The notes under the pieces were generated by a model. That model had not been told where the DNA came from, did not search any database, and saw only the letters and a list, made by a program, of their open reading frames with translations. A stretch of DNA of 20,436 nucleotides from Clostridia bacterium (GTDB lineage: Bacteria; Bacillota; Sulfobacillia; SLMV01): the NCBI GenBank assembly GCA_007133365.1, contig SLMV01000180.1:1-20436 (forward strand). The letters are read 5' to 3'. Shown piece after piece: positions 14,727 to 20,436 of this stretch. Every line of letters begins with the position of its first letter. Positions within the stretch are counted from its first letter, which is position 1. Made by a program: the position numbers and the translations under genes.

Positions 14727-15338
14727 TTGTCCCGGCGCTCGAAGAAGCAGGCCAAATTTGGTAACCCTTTATGGCAAGGACTAACATTCGGTGTTCTTAG
14801 TTTTATCCTGGCCGTGCTCATCCTATTTCCATCGCGACTTATCACGGAACAGCTTCACTTTTTGGGCGCACTTCTAACGATTATTGTCATTGTCGCGGTG
14901 GGGGTGTTGGCGGATGTCATTGGCGTTGCCGCCGCGGCGGCGAACGAATCCCCATTTAACGCCATGGCGGCCCGACGGGTCGCCGGAGCCAAACATGCCA
15001 TTCGATTGGTGCGTAATGCGGATCGGGTATCGGCAATTTGCGCCGATGTCGTCGGGGATATCGCTGGAACAATCAGTGGCGCCGCTGGGGCGGCCCTGGT
15101 GATTCGTTTGGCCACGATGATTCCGGATTTATCGGCCCATCAGACGGCCCTTCATACCGGGGTGGTGGCGCTGGTGGCCAGCCTCACGGTGGGGGGCAAG
15201 GCGGGAAGCAAAAGCTTGGCCCTGACCCGTTGGATCGGTATACTATTTTTTGCTGGGAAAGTGCTATGGTGGTTGGAAACCTATTTACATATTCGCGTTT
15301 TGAGAAACAGCGGTAAACGACAAGGGAGGCCGTCATGA
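14727..15338 (+). CDS. oapA: OLE-associated membrane protein OapA
   Basis: A 203-residue multi-pass membrane protein beginning 25 bases after the OLE terminal helix. The start is TTG 14727 with AAGGGAG at 14715-14721. A basic N-terminus (SRRSKKQAK) precedes hydrophobic segments at about 14-34, 43-72, 101-130, 141-156 and 168-184; the C-terminus is basic (RNSGKRQGRPS). Arg/Lys-rich tails suit RNA contact at the inner membrane face. Acidic residues within or beside membrane segments (D63, D99, D107, D111) are notable since acidic residues are functionally important in known OapA. The stretch at about 66-125 resembles the DUF21 domain of CNNM/CorC-type Mg2+ transport proteins. The stop overlaps the dxs start (ATGA). 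Identification is from position and topology plus family knowledge. Confidence 0.9.
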   Translation: MSRRSKKQAKFGNPLWQGLTFGVLSFILAVLILFPSRLITEQLHFLGALLTIIVIVAVGVLADVIGVAAAAANESPFNAMAARRVAGAKHAIRLVRNADRVSAICADVVGDIAGTISGAAGAALVIRLATMIPDLSAHQTALHTGVVALVASLTVGGKAGSKSLALTRWIGILFFAGKVLWWLETYLHIRVLRNSGKRQGRPS

Positions 15339-17293
15339 GTCACGAGCAAGCGAAAATTTTGCCTCGGATTGAGGGGCCGCATTCGATCAAGCATTTGAGC
15401 ATGTCGGAGATGGCGGCCTTGGCCGATGAGGTGCGGCAGTACATTATCGAAACGGTTTCCGATACCGGAGGCCATCTGGCGCCGAATCTTGGCGTGGTGG
15501 AACTGACCCTGGCGCTTCACCGAGTGTTTGACAGTCCGCGCGATCAACTCGTCTGGGATGTGGGCCATCAGTGTTATACCCATAAGATCATCACCGGCCG
15601 GTGCGATGCGATGTCCACCTTGCGGCAACCGGGCGGAATCAGCGGATTTCCGAAGCGAAATGAAAGTGCCCACGATGTCTTCGAGACGGGGCATTCCAGC
15701 ACGTCGGTCGCCTCGGCCTTGGGGCTCGCGGTCGCGCGCGATCTGCGGGGGGATGATTCGGAGGTCGTGGCCATCATTGGGGATGGCGCCCTGACGGGCG
15801 GTTTGGCCTATGAGGGGCTCAACAACACCGGTGATCTCGGTACCCGGATGACCGTGGTGCTAAACGATAACAGTATGTCCATTGCCCCCAATGTGGGTGC
15901 GATGTCCCAGTATCTTGCCCGGGTGCGTTCGGATCCTACGTACAATCGACTAAAAGAAGATGTAAATGTGCTTTTAAAAGGCATTCCCCGTGTTGGAAAG
16001 TCCATGGTGGGAAGCCTCCGACGCGTCAAGGGCAGTTTAAAGTATTTGCTGCTCCCCGGCATTCTTTTTGAAGAGCTTGGGTTTACCTATCTCGGCCCGG
16101 TGGATGGTCATGACATCCAGGCGCTGACCGATGTCTTAAAGCGCAGTACGACCATTCCCGGTCCGGTCTTGGTGCATGTGTTGACCGTCAAGGGGAAGGG
16201 ATATCCACCGGCGGAGCGGCACCCGGAGCAGTTCCACGGGGTTGGTGCCTTTGATATTGAAAGCGGTGCCACCAAGAAGTCGTCGGGGGTCAGTTATACC
16301 AAGGTGTTCTCCGAGGGGCTTTTGGCATTAGCGGAAAAGGATTCGCGGATTGTCGGCATCACGGCGGCGATGCGGGAAGGCACGGGATTGGATCAGATGG
16401 CCGAGCAATATCCAGATCGCTATTTCGATGTGGGCATTGCCGAAGGCGGAGCGGTCACCTTTGCCGCCGGTCTGGCCGCGGGAGGACAACGGCCGGTCGT
16501 GGCGATCTATTCCACTTTTATGCAGCGTGCCTTTGATCAGGTGGTGCATGATGTCGCCCATCAGAAACTGCCGGTTATTTTTGCCATTGACCGGGCGGGC
16601 ATCGTGGGCGCCGATGGGGATACCCATCAGGGCGCGCTCGATATCGCCATGCTGCGAACGGTCCCGCACCTGGTTTCGATGGCGCCCCGGGATGAGAACA
16701 TGCTCAGGCGCATGTTGGTGACGGCCCATGAATATGAAGAGGGACCGGTTTCGATCCGTTTTCCCCGGGGAGCCGGGCATGGTGTTGCTGTTGATGACGA
16801 TCTCCAGCCGCTTTCGTTGGGCACGGCGGAGCCATTGGCTTTTGGTGGGGACGGTGCGATCATCGCCATTGGCCACCCGGCTCATGAAGCGCTCAAGGCC
16901 CATAAACAACTGCTCTCGGAAGGTCTTAAGATAGCGGTTCTCGATGCACGTTTTATTAAACCCCTTGACCGGGAGCGGATCGTGGAATTGGCGAGGACCG
17001 TTCCCTTTATCGTGACGGTGGAAGAGGGAAGTTGCCACGGAGGATTCGGCAGCGCAGTGCTCGAATTATTAACCGAGGAGTTGCCGCCCGAAGAGATGCC
17101 CAAAGTGCGGATCGTGGGCTTGCCGGATGTTTTTATCCCGCATGGCGATCAAAATGAACAGCGTCGGGAATATGGTCTCACCGCAGACGGTCTGGTGGCC
17201 ACCGTGCGGCATTTAGCCAAGGCTGAGCGGACCGGGTTTGCCAAAGCATGGGCCGTGATGAAGGGCAAAATGCGCCGGGGTGTCGGAGAGTAA
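15335..17293 (+). CDS. dxs: 1-deoxy-D-xylulose-5-phosphate synthase
   Basis: First enzyme of the MEP isoprenoid pathway, joining pyruvate and glyceraldehyde 3-phosphate with thiamine diphosphate. The 652-residue protein contains DVGHQCYTHKIITGR, GHSSTSVASALGLAVA, the cofactor motif IGDGALTGG (GDG at 149-151) through NDN, FEELGFTYLGPVDGHD, and DRAGIVGADGDTHQGALD. Glu370 aligns with the catalytic glutamate of E. coli DXS, but the usual AEQHAVTF reads AEGGAVTF, so the conserved His at 372 is Gly. The remaining C-terminal transketolase features are normal (IRFPRG, ARFIKPLD, VEEGSCHGGFGSAV). ATG 15335 has GGGAGG at 15324-15329 and overlaps the oapA stop. It should be functional, though the substitution deserves a check. 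Confidence 0.96.
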   Translation: MSHEQAKILPRIEGPHSIKHLSMSEMAALADEVRQYIIETVSDTGGHLAPNLGVVELTLALHRVFDSPRDQLVWDVGHQCYTHKIITGRCDAMSTLRQPGGISGFPKRNESAHDVFETGHSSTSVASALGLAVARDLRGDDSEVVAIIGDGALTGGLAYEGLNNTGDLGTRMTVVLNDNSMSIAPNVGAMSQYLARVRSDPTYNRLKEDVNVLLKGIPRVGKSMVGSLRRVKGSLKYLLLPGILFEELGFTYLGPVDGHDIQALTDVLKRSTTIPGPVLVHVLTVKGKGYPPAERHPEQFHGVGAFDIESGATKKSSGVSYTKVFSEGLLALAEKDSRIVGITAAMREGTGLDQMAEQYPDRYFDVGIAEGGAVTFAAGLAAGGQRPVVAIYSTFMQRAFDQVVHDVAHQKLPVIFAIDRAGIVGADGDTHQGALDIAMLRTVPHLVSMAPRDENMLRRMLVTAHEYEEGPVSIRFPRGAGHGVAVDDDLQPLSLGTAEPLAFGGDGAIIAIGHPAHEALKAHKQLLSEGLKIAVLDARFIKPLDRERIVELARTVPFIVTVEEGSCHGGFGSAVLELLTEELPPEEMPKVRIVGLPDVFIPHGDQNEQRREYGLTADGLVATVRHLAKAERTGFAKAWAVMKGKMRRGVGE

Positions 17294-17358
17294 CCAATTC
17301 TGGGATGGGGTGTCTCCTCGTCGAGGCGGTTGACAAGAATCGATATTGAGAGCAGGCG

Positions 17359-18234
17359 ATGAATCGAATGCATCTGGGCATCATTGGGGATCCACGGAAG
17401 AATGTCACGGCACAGGTGGCCAAACGGCTGATTTGTTGGCTTGGGGATCGGGGCGTTGACGTCTCCGTCAGTTCGCCTTTAGCGGAAACCCTCGGCATGA
17501 CCGGGCGTTCGGTTGAAGACTGGTGCGACGATTCCATGGAGTTTCTGATTGTTTTGGGCGGCGACGGCACCTTGTTGCGCGCGGCTCGAAAGACGCAAAG
17601 GCTGGAACTTCCCCTTTTAGGTGTCAATCTCGGTCGCCTCGGGTTCTTGACCGAGGTGGAGATGGATGACATGTACGAAGTGCTGCCCGAGTTTCTCGAT
17701 GGAAAATGCAAATTTGATCGACGCCATTTCATGCGGGCATCCGTCTATCAGGCGGGTGCCGTGACCGATGAATACCTGGCGCTAAATGACGTGGTGGTTG
17801 GAAAAGGTGGGTTTTCCCGCATGGTTGATCTGAGGCTTTGGGTGGACGGTGCGTTCATGGGTAGCTATCGGGCGGACGGTGTGATTTTGAGCACCGCAAC
17901 GGGTTCTACGGCCTACTCCCTTTCCGCCGGAGGACCGATCGTTCACCCCGAATTGGAAGTATTGGTGGTGACCCTCATCTGTCCCCATTCGTTTTATGCG
18001 CGCCCTGTTGTCCTCAGTCCCAAACAGAAGCTCACCGTTCGGGTGCACAATGTGGGCGACGTTCGAGCACGGTTGACGGTGGACGGACATCAGGGACGTG
18101 AATTGGAGCCGGATGAAGAGGTCAGGACCCGATTGTCCGAACGCACGGTGACGTTGCTTCGCCGACCGGATTGGAACTTTTATGAGGTCTTAAGGCGGAA
18201 GTTTTCCCAGGTGGAAGGCAGCGTGCTGTGGTGA
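17359..18234 (+). CDS. nadK: NAD kinase
   Basis: Phosphorylates NAD+ to NADP+, the sole route to NADP. The 291-residue protein has the GGDG catalytic loop at 67-70 (LIVLGGDGTLLRAAR, Asp69), GVNLGRLGFLTEVE, the ALNDVVVGKGGFSRMVDL core, and STATGSTAYSLSAGGPIVHP. Length fits bacterial NadK. ATG 17359 lies 65 bases after dxs with a weak site (GAGAGCAGG at 17348-17356). In many Bacillota a TlyA-family (yqxC) gene precedes nadK, and argR lies between nadK and recN; both are missing here, so the unit is shorter. Confidence 0.95.
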   Translation: MNRMHLGIIGDPRKNVTAQVAKRLICWLGDRGVDVSVSSPLAETLGMTGRSVEDWCDDSMEFLIVLGGDGTLLRAARKTQRLELPLLGVNLGRLGFLTEVEMDDMYEVLPEFLDGKCKFDRRHFMRASVYQAGAVTDEYLALNDVVVGKGGFSRMVDLRLWVDGAFMGSYRADGVILSTATGSTAYSLSAGGPIVHPELEVLVVTLICPHSFYARPVVLSPKQKLTVRVHNVGDVRARLTVDGHQGRELEPDEEVRTRLSERTVTLLRRPDWNFYEVLRRKFSQVEGSVLW

Positions 18235-18246
18235 GGAGGTCCCGTC

Positions 18247-19965
18247 GTGTTAGTGCAGCTTGAGGTCAAAAACTTTGCTTTGATTGAAAGTATTGCGGTT
18301 GAACTCGAGTGGGGCCTAAACGTGATTACGGGTGAAACCGGTGCCGGTAAATCGTTATTTGTGGATGCGGCCCAGGTGGCACTGGGCGGACGTGCATCGC
18401 ATGATTTTATCCGCTCGGGATCGGATCGATCCGAAGTCCGGGCGCTTTTTGTTTTGAATCACAGGCGGCTCCCGGAAGCGCTTGCGGAAAAACTTGCGCT
18501 CGACGAGGAGAACACGGTCTTGATCGAACGCGAACTTCGCCGGGAGGGCGCCAACCGGGCTCGTATCAACGGGCGTTTGGCCAGTGTGAATACCATTGAT
18601 GAGTTTGCCTCCTACATGGTGGAATTGCATGGACAGCACGAACAGCATCGGTTGCTGCGGGCGGATCAGCAGCGGGCGTTGCTCGATGCCCTCGGAGGTG
18701 AGACGCTGGAAGAAGAGCGTCGTCAGGTGGCCGACCAATATGCAGCTTGGCGAGCGGTCCAAGAAGAATTGACGGCACTCTTGGGCGATGATGCCGAACG
18801 AGCACGACGCTTGGATTTTCTTCGTTATCAGGTTCAAGAGATCGAAGCGGCGGAGTTGTCGCCTGAAGAGGAGCGCGAGCTGCGGGAGCGGCGGAAGATT
18901 CTTGGTAATCTCGACCAGCTTCGCGAGGGGCTGGCCGAGGGAATGAATCTTCTGTCCGAAGGCGATCCAATGCATCCCGCTTTGATCGAACAGATGGGCC
19001 AGTTGGTGACGATGCTGGGGCGTCTGAGCGAGATTGATCAAACGTTGGAACCGGCCTTTTCAACGAGTGATGGGTTGCAACAACAACTTCAGGATCTTGG
19101 CCGTGACCTTCGTGAGCACCTTGATCAATTGCCCTTCGATCCAAACGAGCTGGAAACCATCCAGGAACGCTTGCAAGGGATTGCCGATTTAAAGCGAAAA
19201 TATGGAGCGACGATCGCGGATGTTCTTGCCTATGGGGACCAAGCGCGGGCGGAAATTGAGCGGATTGAATCCTCGGAAAAGCGAATCGAAGAACTAAAGG
19301 CGAAGCAAGAAGAATTGGAGGGCCAACTTGCGAATGCCGCGGTGGTATTGAGTGAAAGGCGTCAAGAAACGGCGCAATGGCTCGAGGTGGCGTTGATCGA
19401 AGCGTTATCCGATCTCCAAATGGAGGAGACGCAGTTTGAAGTGGCCTTCGAATGGCCCGATGATAAGCACGGCATTCGGATCGGCGATCGGCGTGTGCGA
19501 TGTTCCCCGCATGGGGCCGATGAAGTCGGTTTTCTCATTTCACCCAATCCGGGTGAGCCTTTAATGCCGTTGGGCAAGGTGGCATCCGGAGGTGAACTGG
19601 CCCGGATCATGCTGGCTTTGAAAAATATCGCGGCCGATGCGGATGACACCCCCACCTTGATTTTTGACGAAATCGACGCCGGTGTCGGGGGCAAAGCCGG
19701 TCAAGCGGTGGCCCGAAAATTGGCCAGTTTGGCTCGCACTCATCAGGTATTATGCGTGACCCACCTTCCTCAAATCGCTGCCTTGGCGGACAATCACTAC
19801 CATCTTCGCAAGCGAAGGGTGGAAGGTCGAACCGTGACGGAACTGTTGCAGCTCTCGGGAGATGACCGGGTGGATGAACTTGCCCGAATGCTAGGGGGAG
19901 ACGCGGACGCCACGGGTCGTGAACACGCTCGCAGATTGCTAGCAGGTGGTGTTAATCCGTCCTAA
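18247..19965 (+). CDS. recN: DNA repair protein RecN
   Basis: SMC-like ATPase acting early in double-strand break repair. The 572-residue protein starts LVQLEVKNFALIESIAVELE, with Walker A GETGAGKS at 29-36, the Q-loop-region ELHGQHEQHRLL, a central alpha-helical coiled-coil region (about 150-380, rich in Glu, Arg, Leu), the ABC signature ASGGELARIMLALK, Walker B LIFDEIDAGVGG (Asp474, Glu475), and VLCVTHLPQIAALAD. Start GTG 18247 follows the strong site GAGGAGGT at 18233-18240. It appears to be the last gene of the operon; no clear terminator follows before the tRNA promoter. Confidence 0.97.
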   Translation: MLVQLEVKNFALIESIAVELEWGLNVITGETGAGKSLFVDAAQVALGGRASHDFIRSGSDRSEVRALFVLNHRRLPEALAEKLALDEENTVLIERELRREGANRARINGRLASVNTIDEFASYMVELHGQHEQHRLLRADQQRALLDALGGETLEEERRQVADQYAAWRAVQEELTALLGDDAERARRLDFLRYQVQEIEAAELSPEEERELRERRKILGNLDQLREGLAEGMNLLSEGDPMHPALIEQMGQLVTMLGRLSEIDQTLEPAFSTSDGLQQQLQDLGRDLREHLDQLPFDPNELETIQERLQGIADLKRKYGATIADVLAYGDQARAEIERIESSEKRIEELKAKQEELEGQLANAAVVLSERRQETAQWLEVALIEALSDLQMEETQFEVAFEWPDDKHGIRIGDRRVRCSPHGADEVGFLISPNPGEPLMPLGKVASGGELARIMLALKNIAADADDTPTLIFDEIDAGVGGKAGQAVARKLASLARTHQVLCVTHLPQIAALADNHYHLRKRRVEGRTVTELLQLSGDDRVDELARMLGGDADATGREHARRLLAGGVNPS

Positions 19966-19992
19966 AACGCCAAAGCACCAATGCGGTATGAG

Positions 19993-20022
19993 TTGACCCC
20001 GCGCGTTTTGGCTGTGTATAAT
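19993..20022 (+). promoter_or_regulatory. sigma-A-type promoter for tRNA-Leu(GAG)
   Basis: TTGACC (19993-19998), an 18-base spacer and a perfect TATAAT (20017-20022), ending 22 bases before the mature tRNA 5' end. It is one of the two best promoters in the window. Confidence 0.78.
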
Positions 20023-20044
20023 ACGATGTGCTTAGGAACTAAAT

Positions 20045-20130
20045 GCGGAAGTGCTGGAATTGGCAGACAGGCATGGTTGAGGGCCATGTGACCTCCGGTC
20101 GTGTGGGTTCGAGTCCCACCTTCCGCACCA
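20045..20130 (+). tRNA. tRNA-Leu, anticodon GAG
   Basis: An 86-nt gene with acceptor stem GCGGAAG (20045-20051) pairing CTTCCGC (20120-20126), discriminator A and encoded CCA (20128-20130). The anticodon stem CATGG/CCATG encloses TTGAGGG, with anticodon GAG at 20079-20081, reading CUC and CUU. The long variable arm (GTGACCTCCGGTCGT region) and the T arm GTGGGTTCGAGTCCCAC are typical of tRNA-Leu. Its 3' end borders apparently mobile DNA. Confidence 0.98.
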
Positions 20131-20141
20131 AGTAGGAGTAG

Positions 20142-20183
20142 AGAAGAGCCATGAGCCGAATAGGTTTGTGGCTCTTCTGCGTT
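20142..20183 (+). terminator. long hairpin after tRNA-Leu(GAG), probable terminator
   Basis: A 16-bp stem (20142-20157 with 20163-20178, including three G-U pairs) with the 5-base loop GAATA; its outer part AGAAGAGCCA/TGGCTCTTCT is perfect. The T-tract after it is short (GCGTTT), so termination may be inefficient, but position 12 bases after the CCA fits a tRNA terminator. Confidence 0.6.
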
Positions 20184-20198
20184 TAGGGGTAAGGAAAC

Positions 20199-20219
20199 TT
20201 TGTCACGGATTTGTCACGG
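20199..20219 (+). repeat. tandem direct repeat TTTGTCACGG
   Basis: Two copies of TTTGTCACGG (20199-20208 and 20210-20219) with a period of 11 bases, one helical turn, about 70 bases after a tRNA 3' end. Such spacing suits two protein-binding sites on one DNA face, for example integrase arm sites. No integrase gene is in the window, so the role is unproven. Confidence 0.5.
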
Positions 20220-20284
20220 GAAGTTTGGAATCATTATGCCGACACTTAACAATTGTGATAGTCAGGAGTCACCTATTGGGCAAC

Positions 20285-20436
20285 TGAACCGCCCCGGGTT
20301 TTCCGGAGACTTCAATCTGTGAGAGGATGGAGTCATGAGAAATCAAAAGAGGTATTCCCGGGAGGTCAAGGAGAGATCCGTTCGTATGGTGTTTGAACAC
20401 GAGCGGGAGTACGATTCCCAGTGGTCGGCTATTGTA
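20285..20436 (+). mobile_element. left end of an IS3-family insertion sequence, runs off the window
   Basis: Starting at 20285, TGAACCGCCCCGGGTT and the following TTCCGGAGACTTC look like the left terminal inverted repeat of IS3-family elements, which begin TG and often carry a CCCCGG core. The OrfA start codon lies 50 bases inside, as expected. The right end, the main transposase frame and target duplication are outside the window, so the boundary is provisional. Confidence 0.75.
20335..20436 (+). CDS. IS3-family transposase OrfA, N-terminal part
   Basis: The first 34 residues are visible and the frame is open to the window edge. The sequence MRNQKRYSREVKERSVRMVF and the following Glu/His-rich stretch ending SQWSAIV match the N-terminal helix-turn-helix (HTH_Tnp_1) of IS3-family OrfA, which binds the terminal repeats. 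In this family OrfA and OrfB are joined by programmed -1 frameshifting to give the active transposase; that part is beyond the window. Start ATG 20335 has GAGAGG at 20321-20326. Whether the element is intact cannot be judged. Confidence 0.85.
   Translation, partial: MRNQKRYSREVKERSVRMVFEHEREYDSQWSAIV

Noticed and set aside
14543..14764. A 73-codon plus-strand frame and minus-strand frames within the ispA-oapA gap
   Set aside because: They have no ribosome site or recognisable protein pattern and lie across conserved-looking helices of the OLE RNA; the gap is better explained as structured RNA.
17330..17335. TTGACA upstream of nadK as an internal promoter
   Set aside because: No -10-like sequence lies 16-18 bases downstream; the stretch there is CAGGCG and already near the start codon.
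1..20436. CRISPR array, defence system or prophage genes
   Set aside because: No regularly spaced repeats and no cas, toxin, nuclease-defence or phage structural genes were seen; the only mobile DNA is at the right edge.

Overview
The window looks like a chromosomal segment of a Bacillota (Firmicutes) genome with GC around the high fifties by eye. The clearest support is the gene order Asp23 family - nusB - folD - xseA - xseB - ispA - dxs - nadK - recN, together with ATG, GTG and TTG starts, purine-rich ribosome sites and sigma-A-type promoters. I cannot name a genus. An NfnAB-type ferredoxin/NAD(P) transhydrogenase pair and an OLE RNA both fit an anaerobic or extremophilic lifestyle. That is inference.

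Layout. Positions 1-1433 hold the end of an ECF sigma factor gene and its translationally coupled zinc-finger anti-sigma factor. Positions 1500-6742 are a tight, partly overlapping run: polA, mutM, a small unknown gene, coaE, a membrane-anchored lytic transglycosylase and a small membrane protein. A tRNA-Leu(CAG) with its own promoter and terminator separates this from the next unit. A good sigma-A promoter at 6937-6965 then opens a long co-directional operon: an Asp23-family gene, an AmaP-like membrane protein, nusB, nfnA- and nfnB-like genes, folD, xseA, xseB, ispA, a 745-base gap, oapA, dxs, nadK and recN, ending at 19965.

The gap between ispA and oapA is the most notable region. It is not empty. 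It folds into a large structured RNA of about 610 nt, closed by a 20-position terminal helix (14092-14111 with 14682-14701), with further perfect long-range helices inside. Size, position between ispA and a multi-pass membrane protein gene, and a dxs gene downstream all identify it as OLE RNA (ornate, large, extremophilic). The membrane protein at 14727-15338 is its partner OapA. OLE is a described class, so this is a recognised but rare and still poorly understood system rather than a new one.

The right end (20045-20436) holds a second tRNA-Leu (GAG), a long hairpin, a tandem repeat next to the tRNA, and the left end of an IS3-family insertion sequence whose OrfA runs off the window. This looks like the border of accessory DNA.

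Together the genes cover DNA replication and repair (polA, mutM, xseAB, recN), cofactor supply (coaE, folD, nadK, nfnAB), isoprenoid synthesis (ispA, dxs), envelope functions (anti-sigma factor, lytic transglycosylase, Asp23/AmaP) and the membrane-bound OLE-OapA ribonucleoprotein.
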